DNA of 64,000 nucleotides from Channallabes apus (taxonomy: Eukaryota; Chordata; Actinopteri; Siluriformes; Clariidae). Shown here one piece after another: positions 1 to 62,148 of the stretch (positions are counted from its first letter, which is position 1; each line of letters begins with the position of its first letter). The position numbers and the translations under genes were made by a program. The stretch is taken from the NCBI GenBank assembly GCA_030522415.1, contig CM060107.1, positions 26,472,571 to 26,536,570 on the forward strand, in the 5' to 3' direction. The notes under the pieces are model-generated. The model had not been told where the DNA came from and made no database searches. It worked only from the letters and a program-made list of their open reading frames with translations.

Positions 1-47182
<47,182 letters not shown>

Positions 47183-50100
47183 GACTTAATGTGGCACTAA
47201 GAGAGCTGCTGCTGCTGCTGAGGAGGAGGAGGAGGAGAGCTCGTTTCCATCCTCGGCGCTGCTGTGGCTCGGCGGCGGACACGCGCGCGCGCGCTACGTC
47301 ACAGGCGAGCTGGTAATTCAGGGGCGCGCGAGCGAGAGCGAAATAGTGAGCACCAAGTAGTGTGATTGCTATTTTTCCCCCTCATATTCCATGTCACGAA
47401 TCATTACATTTTGAAAAGGTACCCCCTGACCAGATGACGCCCAGGTGACACCTTGGCATCTGTGTTGTTTTTGCATGAGTGTGCATTTCTAACACTGCCC
47501 TCAAATCCAATATTAATGGTTTATACCTTTTAGTAGGCTGTATATGCATTTATATTATATTATATTCCACCTGAGACGTCTCACCTGAGATGCACAGTAT
47601 TTTACAATACAACTTCTTTAAATTAGACCTTCAGGTTCAATTAGATACCATGTATTGCTTTTATTAAGATATAAAGATGCACACAAAAGGTACAAATATG
47701 TAACACAGAGATTCCATCTGAGCAACAAGGAAAAACTCATTTTTGCTGTAACTGTATGTACACTTACTGATCACTTTAATAAAGCTATGGCGATGTCATG
47801 GAAGAAGGGGTTAAGGCACCTCTTCTAGGATTACAGTTGTAGATCTCATGGGTAACATGCATCATGCTCCGTCCTTTATCAGGGTCAGTTATTGAACCCG
47901 AGCAACTTGACAGGTTAATTTTTTTGCACGAGAGAGAGAGAGAAAATAGGACGCACACACACTAGATGCCACTGTCAGTGTGCTGTGGAGTCCACTAGCT
48001 TGATTGGTCATTGGTGGCCATACAAAGGTTCACTGAAGGTCAGGGAAGAGAGGATCCGACAAGCTGTACGAGAAAGAGACTCAGTTTACGCACTCAGTAA
48101 CTGTGTATTCACATAGCCATCATATGCTAAAGCAACCATATTCTGCTCATGCTTTCAAAGACATTGATGAATTAAAATGTACAATAATATATGAGAAAGA
48201 TGAGATGTGTGACTCATCCTTAATTCCATCAGGAAGAGAGAGTGACTTGGCCTTTGACCCTGCTATGCATCAGTGCTTTTCCCCCCTTCAAGCAAATCTA
48301 ATTACATCATATACTGTATTTAACAGAACACATTTTAAAATGCTAACACAGATGACCCTGGTTGTCACCACCGAAGAAAAACATTTCTCAAACCCTCACA
48401 TGGACATCAGGTCACAACATCTGCACTGCACAAAGTCACTGATGGCTTCTTGGTATCCATGGGTTATGAGCTTTGCAACTTCAGTTCAGTTGCAATCAGA
48501 TGCTAGATTAGCATGGCAACTGCAATCTAAATGTTAATGAAGGATTCATTGGCGGTTTATTGAAATGTTACGCAAAGCAAAACTCCAACTGTGAGTAATC
48601 ACAAATTAGAATATGATCATTGGCTTAAAATCATTCACTAAATAACTAAGGATTATTAACAGCTCACATGCATGCTTATGAGTCTTAATGAATGACATTG
48701 GGAAGATGCCTGTGGTCACCCAGAGGCAAGAACAGCTTGGCATATTTTACAGTAGAAAGATTCCTTGCATACCAATGCTGTAAAGATAATGGAACAGGCC
48801 AATGCATTATTATTTTTTTCATGTTTTATTCAGAACTGCAAAGGAAACTTAAGAGTAGTACAAGCCAAAATGACAAGAATGCACAAAAGATTAAAAAAAT
48901 AATAATTACAGCGAAGATGAAACAATTTTGACAGCAAGGAGCAACTTCTACCAGAGAAAATGCCTTTTATACTTTCATCATAAATAATTCACCTATGCAG
49001 ACGAGTAAAACTGTGTGCATTTTGACATCGCCATTCAGACAGGAATGAAAAAAATAACTTCAAAGACAAGTAGTCACAAGCGCATTGAGGTGATAAATAT
49101 TTCACCTCGGCCATGATGTTCATGCTTTTGTTATAAGGACTACGCCATAGAACAAACAGTCGGCATAGAATGACAGTCCTAGCCTTTTATTCAGCTACTA
49201 CACGCTCCTGAACCCAGGTGCAGCCACGTTATCATAATATCGATAGACAAGCGAGACAGGAGACAAGCACCTGCAAGATAATGAATAACACGGATTTTTA
49301 CAAAAGAGCAAAAAGTGTCCACAGAGCTGATTCTTCAAGTGTAAGTCAGACTTGTACACAAACAGAAGGTAAAATAGAGCTAATGGGATCATCCATATGA
49401 GTGTTAGAGGAACAGAGGTACAAGACTTCCCTCCAGTGGACAAAATGGTTTACTGTTGCACACATCACACACAGGTTAGGCACGACTCCACTGCAAAGTG
49501 GCCACTGGAATGCCCACAAACACCCCCAGCAGTTTGGTAGAAGCTATTTGCAATGTCCATTGGGTTAAATTTCAGTTCCTATGATTTGCCCTTACAATAG
49601 CCACACACACACACACGTACACACAGTGGCATTGGATTTTGGCAGATGGCCTTTAATTTGTGTGGCACCTGACATTTAGCTTGCTGACATGTCAGTCAGC
49701 TTTAAGCCTGGTGAAAAAAACAGGACATAAACACATCCAATGAGCTGAAAACTTAAACCATCAATACACATTTCTGTCCTTTACAAAGAGAAGGTTTAAA
49801 CTGATACACTGCAGAGTCATTCCTGGTCTACTGGTTATAAGCCAAACGCTTCCCTGTTTGTTAGTCGTCTACAGGCTAAGACATGATTGCACACATACTT
49901 GTAGTTTTCTACTGTAACTACTGTACATACGTCAACACTACTGAGATTATATATGCATTTGTGCCAGAGATAACAAGAACAATTATGACAGAAACAGAAG
50001 CAGGTGGATATGCACAGCAACACACAGACCACTACACTCCTCCTATTTCCGCATACATACAGTACGACTAATAAGTGTATGAACTAGTAGGTGTATCTAC

Positions 50101-51192
50101 TGTAAGTGTCGAAGCTATTACAACCTCAGCCAGGTGTTAACAAGAAGGCATCGAGGACATTTAACACAAGAGCTGCTATAAAGCTTGAGTCTGAATTTGT
50201 TTTATTTACCTAGGTTCGGTAATGTAATTTTAAGGGATTTTATTGGTCAGGATAAAGCAGCTGTGTTTTGTGTAGTAAATATCCAGATAGTCAGGACTGA
50301 CGTGTCATATCCTTCATGTCAATGCCGGAATTGTGCCACATCTCCCAAGTTTAAATATTACACCAATCAGTGTACTGAAGGAGAGCTACAGTACAGTATG
50401 TTTGACAAAATACAGAAGGTAATCAATGTGTTTGGACATTGGAAAGGTACAGCATGGTAGCAGTGTTAAGATCATTTTAAGTTGACAATACTTTTAGGAC
50501 AATCTGAAAATAAATTACCTTCACAAGGTAAATTAATCCATCTTGAGAAAGGCTTAAGACAAAGAAGGAAGAAGAAAGAGAGGAACTTTCAATATCAACA
50601 TTATGCACTAGAATTGGATTTGTTAATAAGTTAATGATTGTAGTACAGCTGAGCTTCGCACTTTGGTCACCAACGACTTTCAGGCTCAAACGTATAGACA
50701 GAATTTTTAAAGGCATGGTGATTTCAGTTAGTCCACTTAATGCAAAGCTACAGCTACTCAGTATGCATCATGTGTGTAAAGCGCTCAGTGCCTGTGCAAA
50801 AGGTCTAGAAGCACGAGTTCATATATGAGCTGAGAGAACCGGCCTACTGAAGCCAGCTACAGACAGGAACCGGTCCCTTCTCTCCTCATATCCAACTAAT
50901 CCCCATGCAGCAGTGTTCCCCAGTGGTTAATCACGATCAGTATGGAGAAGGTGCAGCGTCTAAAGGAGTGTTACTTTATAATGAGATTTGCTTTAGCTAT
51001 GTTCCATAGCATTGCTGCGCTATTAAGATGCCACGCAAGGGAAGTGGCTATGGTGAAGGAGAAGATTCCAATCTGTTTACAACCACTTTTGCCATATTCA
51101 GGCATTAATCTTCTAGGTTGGTATATATCAGGTGTCCTGTTTTAGTCGGTGAGGGAAAGGGGAAGTTAGCCACATGAGACAGAAGGGTTCAG
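47183..51192. other. Intergenic region with the presumed KIF21A 3' UTR
   Basis: This holds the upstream part of the CPNE8 CpG island (to 47345) and, on its right side, the 3' UTR of KIF21A. Between 47400 and 50200 I recognise no transposon or exon. A 144-codon plus-strand open frame at 48103-48537 has no recognisable domain and is treated as chance. Confidence 0.5.
50201..50206 (-). terminator. Candidate KIF21A polyadenylation signal
   Basis: AATAAA on the minus strand, about 990 bases after the KIF21A stop. Others lie at 49186-49191 and 48825-48830, so the real 3' end is uncertain. Confidence 0.3.
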
Positions 51193-51280
51193 TCAGTTGC
51201 TGCCAGGCTCATCAGGAGCATCGGCCATGTCAGTGCTGTCCAGACCTCCTCTCGCACGCCAGATCTTCACTGTCCGATCA
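51193..51280 (-). CDS. KIF21A: KIF21A window exon 17 (last coding exon, stop)
   Basis: The exon encodes [28 protein letters not shown] and TGA at 51195-51193. Human ends with a longer DLGEDIASN-type tail, so the C-terminal tail is divergent. The acceptor is CTGTGCAG. Confidence 0.93.
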
Positions 51281-52002
51281 CTGCACAGGAAGAGGAAAAC
51301 ACAAAGAAGACTTGTTAAAATATTGTGTTGTAGTCCTACAGTATATCAAATGTTCAGTATAGGAATATTAATTGGATGCTGCGACAGATAGAGCAGGGAT
51401 TTGTTTGCATTCATGTTATGTAAACTGTGGAACTTCATTAAATTCATAAGCAAGTAAATTGAGGAAACTATGCTCAAATTTTAATGAGCTTTCATGTTTT
51501 AAATTTGTTTTAATTAATTTGCATTCAGCAATTTAATTGTTGATGTTACATTTTACATTTTAGTAAACGAGACGTCAGAAGATGAAACTTCAATTCTGCC
51601 TTCTTCAACTTAAATAAATTTTTTTCCAGACATACAACTATAACTAAACTCAAATAACTTCATGTTAACAATTTATAATATATCCCATTAAATTGCATAT
51701 TCTTTATGTTCTATGTGTTGTGGTTTAATATGCCTAATAAAAATGTATTTAGATTTCATTCACACTATATAAGTGAGTGCAGTAAATGCTCTTTATTGTT
51801 AGCTAGATATTTTAATATCCTATATTAAAATTTTTTTTATATAGGATATTACATTAAATTTTCTTTTTATTTGAAATATTTTCAAGTAACAAAAAGTAAA
51901 TCATAAGTTTACGTATGATTTGAAAACAGGATACGAATTATTATGTAGTGGATTATTTTCTCTTGACTACATCAACATTATTAAGTAAGTACTGTAGTAC
52001 AG

Positions 52003-52047
<45 letters not shown>

Positions 52048-53561
52048 TTACTCACTCAGATGCAGTAAACAATAAGCTGCTGTTAGTGGAGATGCTGTTG
52101 ATGGGGCTCTCGTGTCCCCTGAGCTCTCCAAGCGCACTCAGCGTGTCCGTGTGCCAGAGTTTTAACACTCCTCCTCTACAACCACTCAGCAGGGCAGGAG
52201 AACCTGGCACGACGCCCAGCGCACACACCCAGTCTCGATGAGCGTTAGGGACTTGCTGTTCAAACACACACACACACTTCACTTTTCCAATCCAATTCCT
52301 GCACTAATAGAAAAAGATCAGTCTCAAAAAACACTCCCTTTCATCACTCTCAGCTATTTCATTGATTTAGTTCTATAATTTACAAAGCAGCACTGCAGCC
52401 TTGACAAAAACAACTTACTGCGTGACTGAACAATAACCTTCTCTGTAGCCTGCAGTAGGCGTCTCTTTGATTTATCGGGCTTACCTGCAGTAGGTCTTTG
52501 CGAGCCAGGTCCCATTTTTTGATTCCATTATCTCGGGAGCCACTGAACAGACAGTCTCCCTGAACTACCACCGACTCGATGCCATCGTAGTGCGGTGGCT
52601 CGAAGTTATGCGTAGGACTGATGCTGCCTACAGCTCCTTCTGTTACATCAAACATCTACAAATACACAGCAGGGATAGGCATAATGTTTGGCATGAGTTG
52701 TACAGTAATTCTCTCTTGGAAAAAGGTCCATTGATTTATAAATGTTAAAAATGTAAAAGTATTCCTTATTTAATATAAACTGTTATCTCACTATCTTGGG
52801 TATAATAGCAGTACAGAACCTTCTTAAAATGACCTTTATTCATCAAAGTTATACGAGGGGCGTTCAAGTCTAACAGGGACTTGTGATGGCATTTCTTGTG
52901 AATGGAAGCGGAAAACCGATTGACATTTAGAGAAGACTTGTGGCTGAAGCACACTACAGTGAGGAGACTTAGCCACAGTATAACACTTATTACAAGTATG
53001 ACAAGTATTTTAAAGGAGGCCGTACATCTATAAATGACGATCCCGGCCGAGAGCTGCCTTTGACCGACACAAAAAGATTGCTAATTTGCAATAAATTAAA
53101 ATAATAATTTGACTTACTGTAGAAGGTATCAGAACTTGATAGTATTCAACACTGGGTTAAGTGTATTATTGCAGATGAGGATTATATTGAGAAATAAAGG
53201 TAGTTTTTACCATGTTCTCTTACTCTGTGCAATCAAAAGTCCCGGTTTGACTTGTAATAATTAAAGGTGTATTAAAAAGGAAAGAAGAACCAATTAAAAA
53301 GTTTCCCAAAGTGTATTAAAACAACACACAGCCTGGCAAAACACACACCTTGATGTAGTGATCCTTGGAACCAGTGATGACCAGGTCTTGGCCGTTGCCA
53401 GAGTGATCCACAGTCAAACACATGACTGGGCCGAGATGACCTGTGAGTTTTCCTGTTGAGGCAAACCTTAAGAGAGGAGCAAGAGAGAAAGAAAATGTAT
53501 TACTTTTCTTTCAACAAGCTGAGACAAAGTGAACATGTGTGCTTAAGGGCATATGAGGGCC

Positions 53562-53620
<59 letters not shown>

Positions 53621-55630
53621 CATAACATATCATAACATTAGCAGGTTTAGTATCTAAGTGTGTGTACCTTCTCAGGTCCCACATGCGGACAGAGTTGCCA
53701 GCTGCCACATACAGCACTGTGCCTGTAGGGTTGAGTGCGATCTGGTTGATCTGGTTTTCTCCAGCAGCTGTAGTCACGGTGCGGCTGGTGTTAGCTGCAC
53801 ATGCATCACCTGCGCTCACCTGCCCGGAGGATCTGAGAAAGAAGACACAGTGCAGTTCATTCTAACAGCATATTTCACTTAGGTTAAGAATATGGATTCT
53901 GACTAAGATCCCTAAATCAGTAGTTTAATTATTATCCTCGTTGGAACATACAGTGGACAGTGCAAAAGTATTCACCCCCAGAATTGATCAGATTTCGCTT
54001 TTACAGATTTTTGCTTATAATTTATATTGCTATTAAATTAAAGTACTAACATAACTCAAATAGCATTTCTTTAGCATTTTATTTCAGGAACAATTTTTCT
54101 AATTAATTTTCATAGTGTCTGTGCATCAAAAATATTTTTCAGAAGATGATTTAAAAACGTTTGATAGTTTTGAGTGGATTTATTATTTATTATTAAATTA
54201 TTTATTATTTATTATATTTGAGTATTTATTATATTTAAATGCTTGAAAGTTAGCAGTATGAGTTTCTTACCAAATTGCACCAAAATTGCTGGCAATTTTC
54301 CTGTGTGCCTTGTTTACTGCAGGTTATTTAATCTCTTCTACACCTCTACTAGCTTTGTTGGAATTCTCTTTATGTATTTGATACATTGTTCATTTAGGAT
54401 TCACCATCTAGTTACTTTCTGATGAGGTCATTATGCGCCCTATAGGGCTAAAGAGAACTCACGTGAGTGTTCGGATGCACTTTGCAGAGTCACGGATGTC
54501 CCACACTTTGATGAAGGAGGTGGAGACGGTGAAGACCATGCTGGAGCTGTAGCGTACGGACACCACGTTGTTGGGATGGCCACCCAGAGACATGATTTCC
54601 TGCCCAGTCACCAAATTCCAAACCTTACACGTACGGTCTGAGGGAAAGGGGAGACAATGCACTAATCAGAAAAACAGGATGAAAACCACACGACAATATC
54701 CAAAGTGGTGTGATTTTGTGAGCATTTGTAACTTGTCTTTTAAAACACGGCTGAACTTTGTAGCAGTACACTGATCAAAAACGCACTTAAAAAAAAAAAA
54801 TAAAAAAAAAGACAAACCATCGTGACCCAAATGACAATCAGCACTTTTCATAAATCAAGTGAAAAGTATATATGTGCATGAATTAATGTTACCGATCATT
54901 TTTTATTTCTGAGATAGATTACTGAGTTAGATTACATACAGTATATCATATGTATCTTATTAACAAACGTCAATTTTAAAACTCACCAATAAAACTTTAC
55001 AAATGCTACCAATTAAATGCATTAATTGGTAGTGTTCACATACTGTACTATTTGATTGTTTTCTTTCCCTCTACTCTCACTCTGGTTTAATTATAGCAGA
55101 AACAGTGACAGTGGTAGAAAACTAACCAGCTGCCTGAAGGGACATAAATCATGGCAATGGCAACCCAAATAAAATCTCCTGTGTCCCACCACTGGATTTC
55201 ATAGGCAATAATATAAACTTAATAATTTTATCTTTAAAGGTCTTAAAGGGAATTAAACAATACAATTTATTGTGTAAGCATTCAGCTCAAACACAAAATC
55301 CTCTTTTATTATTGGAATTAAATTTCATTAGTAAAATTATAACCAGATTATTATTATTGCTATTATTTCATTTAATTAACTATACTTGTACACCTGTTTA
55401 TGTTTTTTCAATAAAGTTTCCTTAAAGGACAGTAATAGGTGGTGTGAATATCAGTCATCAGGACTGAAGCCAGAAATGCAAATCAGACCTTTAGATCCAG
55501 TAAAGAGGAGATCATCAGTGGAGTCCACGCACAGCACAGCTTTACTGTGGCCCTCAGCCACATGCACACATTGCAGAGTACCCCCGCGATTGCTCTTCGA
55601 TGCAGGTACTGGATTTATCACTCCTCTGAG

Positions 55631-55692
<62 letters not shown>

Positions 55693-58600
55693 TCAGACCA
55701 ACGAAACAGGGCCGATGTCATCCACAATAAGCGACTGATTGCATGCGTTTCTCCACACAAACAGCAGCCATCATATTTAAATATAGTAATATGTAAAAGG
55801 ATTTAAACACTATAACAGAGCATGCATGGCTCTACATGCATCATTGTTCAGCATTTCAGCCACATGCTGCAACATAAAAAGAAAATAAATCATAAATGGA
55901 CAAATATGGCACTAAGGTATGACTGAAACCAGACCTTCATCTCATGAAATAGAGCCAACCGCTGTCTCAGGTCCAGAAAAAACCTATGCGCATTTTATAA
56001 AGGCAGAACTGATTTATTGCACTGTGAGTCGAACATGGGTTGCTGATTTTCCAAAAACAGGAATATTATGAACAAGCGTGAAAGATAGATACTGAATAAT
56101 CCTAAGCATAGAATATATTGAATCTTGAAATATAGAAGCAAAATATGTTATTTATATCATATATTGTTATAATATCATAACTTATGCACATGAAGGTATA
56201 TACAGTGCAATTTGTTGCATGTGTAACTTTGTGACTTGGTTACAGTATATACAGTAATCCCCATAGTTTGAATAGTTGGTCAGTGTTAATATTTGGGTAA
56301 AGAGAACACAATACTCAATGAGCACTTTACAATATGACAAAACTAAATAACATGCCTCGCTTTTACACACACACAGGTGATTCTAATTCTTTTGGCCCCC
56401 GTTTTCTCATACTAGAGCTTGCTCTCAACCATCATACAACAGATGATGCGTTGACTAAGGCTAACAAATGCTTCTTCCCAGACATTTAACACCAGCCAGC
56501 ACAACTACTGTATGGCTCATGTTACATGACAAGGCAACCGAACACACTCGGAGCTTACATTCCTTCTGCCACAAACATGAGCACACTCCTGAAAAAAGCA
56601 AAAATATTTTTTTGTTGTGCCATTCAGACACACTTTGGATTTAATTATATAACCTCCAGCTGAAGTAGTGCTCTTGCTCCTCTGTATACTGCACTTCCTT
56701 TGCTGAGGCTCTGATCACATGAACCACGGTGTCAGACACATGAAAATATCTTGCTTGCCCTGAACACAGCTCTTCATGCTAAACAAGTATGTGAACACAC
56801 ATATGCACTCAGCTAGACTACGAGCTAATTCTCGATGATATGAGGTAAAACATACTCAGATACCTTCTGACTTTTAATGCTAAAGAAAGAAAAAAAAAAT
56901 AGGGGAAAAAAAAGGGAAAAAACTTCCAGCCATGTTTGATTAGCTTAAGCTGGCTGTTTTGGATGACTTCAGAGAAGCAGGTATAGTGCGGTTTACAGGG
57001 TGTTATTGCAGGATTAGGTATCACAGGTGGGTAAATATTTGTTGTGGACTTGAGGGGCAAGTTGAACACTGAATGTTTAGATCAATGCACTTTAAATTCC
57101 ATGAACATGTGTATAAAGGGCACATCCTTGGCCACCATGTACTGTATACACTTATTTTGGCCCAAAAACACACTGTGCTATTCAGGATACAATGTGCCGC
57201 TATGGGGCAAATAAGCCCTTTACTAATTTCAGACCAGGCTGTCAGACATTCAGTGTAGGACTGCTCACACCAGGCAATGTCGGCTCAGCAAAACAGCATG
57301 CTCTTTTTTTTTTTTAAAGCAGGGAAAATGGTCAGGGAGGAACATCTCTTCAGTTCCAAATTGAGTTTCTGCTGTGTGTACTGCTCCCTGGCCCACCAAA
57401 TGCGGCAGGTAATTGACACAAATTTTAGTTCACACAGACAGCGGGAGCAGGATTGTCCTCCAGCCACTAGGATGGTTTTAGATCTTACTGTTTGATCTCT
57501 TGGGCTTTAGCCCTGTCGGCTGCTGCTTGTCCCTTGTCATAGGTCTTCCTGCGGGTGAGAGGGGAGGCTTCCGGCACTCGCTTTTCCAGCCCCGATGGAG
57601 GTCTGGAGCCAGAGTTTCTAGTTATATTTCCGTTAATAATGTAAAAGACAGAAACATAAAATAAAACACAAACATTCACTGAACATAAAAAAAAAAACAT
57701 AAAAGGAACATTGAAGCCAGCATGCAAAACAGAAGGAGGACACAAACCTGTTACCTGATTAAAAAGATCATTGGAATTGCTATATTATGCTTATACAGTA
57801 AGTGAGTTAAATTGTGAAAAGACCAGCCAGAAATTCATGTGCCCCTTATACAGCAAATAAATATAAATAGGCCCTTCAGGCAATAAAGAAGCAAACAAAC
57901 AAATAAATAAATAAATTAATAAATAAATAAATCTCTACCTTTGTATACAGCATACCTGTATAATATCATAAATCTGTGGCTTTTAAATGTATTTTTTAAA
58001 ACATATCAAACGTATACAGCGGAAGAATTTTAATTGGTAAAAATAATTGTTTTATGCAAACTGTATTGCATCAGTGTTTGTATTGTAACATTGTGAGGAA
58101 TGTATATAGTAGGTGTGCATCAAGACACAGTTCCTTTGGGACTCAACTAAGAAGGCACATTTCATTCAATAACGGTGGGAAAAGTATCCACACACAACTA
58201 CAGACAATCATTTTAATTTCTGTTGTTGGCTAAAGTATTTCAGTCTACATTATATGGTAACATTATATGGTAAAAAAAATTATGATGGTCCAACTCATGA
58301 AGGACTAATGATTTAATTCAATTCCTCAGCTAACTGTTTTATTCCAGGAGTAAATCATGCCATGGGCCTAATAAGCAGTAGAAAAACATTGGAAAGCATG
58401 GATGCTATGCAAATGCTTCAGGCAAGCATAAAGCTAAGCAATAGCAGTCCTTGTGCATGCATAAGATGAATTTTTACCCAACTTACATGCCACCCATTCT
58501 AGAGGATAAGGCAGCAGCAGGGACCATGTACTCCCTGAGTGTACCGCTCACAGGCTCATCGGTGCCACCTTCAGGAGTTTCAGCCATCGGGTGGAGAGGG

Positions 58601-61600
58601 CCGGTGAATTCTCCACTGGATGCGTCAATGCCAGTCTCACCGCTGTTTGCATAGAGTAACTCCATTTGTGTGGTGGTTCTTCTCCGGGCCTGTTTACAAA
58701 TAAAAAAAAAGTCAGATTTGTATTCTATAGAATTACAGAAACAATTATAAGCCAAGGTGAGCAGAATCAGAGATTTTTAACTGGTGTCTATTCTACTAAG
58801 TGATGAAAATTACACTGAGCAGCCATAACATAGCAAGATCAGCCATCTGACTCCACAAAACCTCTGCGGCTGTGCAGTGGTGTCTGGCACTGTGACACAG
58901 GCAGCAGAACCTTTGTGTGCTGTGGGCTATGGGATGTGGAGTGGGGCATCCATGGATCAGATTTGTTTATCTGGCCATTTCCATGGAAGCTAAGTTGGAT
59001 TGAGAGCTGAGGAATTTGGAGGCTAGATCATCAACTTTGAACCCTTTGCCTGCCCCATATGCAGCAAGATTTTCTATTATGTCCAGCATTGAATTGTTCA
59101 TCAATTTGTGCTTCATTGGCTTTTCTCTGGAATTGGGGCAGATGAGCCGGCGTTTAGTCCCAACAGGCATACAGTAGTTGTGCCTTGGGTACCTTTGATC
59201 CTGTCACCAGTTCACTGGTATATAATTGATAATTGATTAAAAGGAGGGTTTTCATATTAATCAATTATGATTAATATGATTCCATAAAAAATGGCTACAT
59301 TATTTGGTTGTCGCAACATACTGTACATTGACATAGGAGTGCCTCTATTTCTGCTTGATAGTGGATGTACTTAACAAAACCTCAGGAAGTGTAATTAAAT
59401 AGACAGATTTATGCTTTATCGGATTTAAGTTTTCTGTTAGTTGCAGGCAGTGGGACATGTTGAAATTGTCTTTGGTAGTTGCACACACAGTATAGATGAA
59501 TGAATAGATAAACGAATGAATGGAATGCTTCATTTCATTCGTCTTATCGTTTTAAGACATCATAATTATTTAGCTGATTGTAAGCATTTAGATGCCCAGG
59601 ACACTTACTTTACTCCTGGATTTAGTCTCTCCACAGAGCTTCATGAGGTCAGTGGCCATGGTGCTGCAACAAGACAGGGTAAATAAAACTGTTTCCCTTT
59701 TTCAACTCATGGAACAACCAAAAAAGTGCTGAGATATTTTTTAAATCAGTTATATATTAAAATGACTAAATCCTCTTTGTTGACTTACTTTCCATCTGCT
59801 GCAGGACTCTGTGTTGATTCATCACTGCTACTGTCATCTTCATTCTCTGAATAGGATTAAAACAAAGTAATGGTCAAAATGTATACATGTACAGTATATG
59901 AGTACTCTAGAGGCCACTCCAGTTGTCTGATTCTACAGTATTTCAGTGAATAGTCACTATCATCTAGAGTTAAAGCATTTATTATTATTATTATTTCTTA
60001 GTTTTGCTGTGTATTAAAATCACAAAGAAAGCAAATGAGAATAATATGAAGAAAAAAAAAAATCAGTGTCGCCATGCTTTTGTTGTTCAGCTTTGAAACA
60101 TGGATCCATACTCTCCAGCTGGGTCGAGAAGCTATGATGTCCAAGTTACAGAGCAAGGAAAATTAGAACTAGTTGTCTTAAAGGGAGCATAAAAGGCATT
60201 AGGCTGCTGATCAACAAGTATGAACCAGCCAATATGGAAGGTTCTTCTTTAACCAAACATGGGCTTATACTGGGCTTTTAGCTTATACTAATGGTTAATG
60301 TGTGATTAATTGTGTGGTTGAAGCACATGTAAGAGACACTGGCATGGAGAAGGGAGGAAAGGATGGGAGGAGAGATGACATTAAGGCTGACGGCAGTACA
60401 TTTCATGCACCTGCGGTCTGTGGTTAGCTTAACACAGGAGACTCATGCTCTCTCATAATGTGGTACAGTGAAGATGGCATCCGGTACTTACCCATAGGCA
60501 TGTTACCTAGCTCTGTTTCAATTCAGGCAATAGGGGGAACAGAAAAAAAGGCAACACCCAAATCAAAAACATGTTCCCCCAACTTTAACAAACAAACACA
60601 ACCAAATCCAATCCAACACAAAAAAACAAAGTGGTCTCTAATGCTGCTGAAGAGATGGCATCAAAAACTAACAAATGTCATTATTATTATTATTTTTTAA
60701 TTGATATTATTTTTTGAGCATGTAAAGTCAGCATCTATTTAGCAGCATAACCAGAACATTTGTGGTCAGGACATGCAGTGTGCTGATCTAACCAGCTCTG
60801 TTAAAAGTAATATTTCACTATTATCAATAGCAAACATTGAATTGCATTTATATTATTTGAATGTGTTTGAACATCAATACCAATAAGGTGTATATACAGT
60901 AAGTTGTCACAGGGCTGGACAGAACAGCTGAGAGAACTCTCTGATGCTTTATTAGCTAAGAGACTCACCTTGCAGAGCATTCCCAAGCAATGCGTCCAGC
61001 TCGGGATTAAACTCAGCCTTCTCCTTCAGCATGTGGAATAAGAGCTGGTTCTGAGTGGCGCTATTGATTTCAGTCTGCTTGAGCCGGCCCTCCATCACCT
61101 TGATCTGAGACTCCTTCTGGGCCGCATGGAGCCCCTGAGACAGCAGATACGGATTTAGACTAGTGTAAGGTGTCACACACTGTCTTAAAACTGGATGGAA
61201 AGTGGTAAAAGCTACAAAGTTATTTACAAACTTAAATAATTCTTTTGATTGTGTAAAGCTGTTTTGGGACAATGTCAATTGTTAAAAGCGCTATACAAAT
61301 AAAATTTTATTGAATTGAATAAAAGGAGTTACAGTACAGTACAACCATGTGAAGATTATAACAATGTAAATGAACCATGAAATATGAAAATATACTGTAG
61401 ATATATTTTGATACTCATTTCATATTTTTTGTTTTTTAACTCTATGTTTGATATATATCCTTTTTATTTACTTATTTATTTTTTATACCAATATATTTTA
61501 ATTTTATGCTTTTTCCCCCCAGTTTTTTTTAGTGGTATTCATTGGGGGACAGCAAAGGATGAATTTCATTGTACGGCGTGAACATGTTTCTTTACTGTGC

Positions 61601-62114
61601 ATATGACAATACAGTACTTGAAACAAAACAAACCATGAAGTGGTACAATGTAGACTGTAAGGCTGTGTTCAATAAGACATACGGCTGTCTGTCAAAAAAT
61701 TTCAGAGCCGTGCATAGATAGACAGCAGGCAACATCCAACATCCTTATGTGTAAATATTCCACTTAAAGCCTTTGATAAACATAAATTGATTTAATTATG
61801 CATTTGCCCAGGAAACTTCAATCATCATGGTTTCTCACCTTTGCCAACCTGGGAAAGCTTTTACTACATCATAGCCCTAACTGACTTCTTCTACTGTATG
61901 TACAAGAGCTGACAGATATCCATGATATTCCACCCATCCAACAGCACGGTCGGTTTTGCTTTAAAAACAGAATGCATTTCCAGTTGTCTTCGTATAACAC
62001 TGCTTGGTACCTTATTGATAGCCATGGACATGAAATGCTCCAAGAGGAAACGAGCCTCCGAAAGGGTGCAGGAGCTGATCACAGCTGAAACATCCATCGT
62101 CTCACCCTCCTCCT

Positions 62115-62148
<34 letters not shown>

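Noticed and set aside
48103..48537. A 144-codon plus-strand open frame in the intergenic region
   Set aside because: No recognisable domain, no flanking splice signals or promoter, and ordinary composition. Probably a chance frame.
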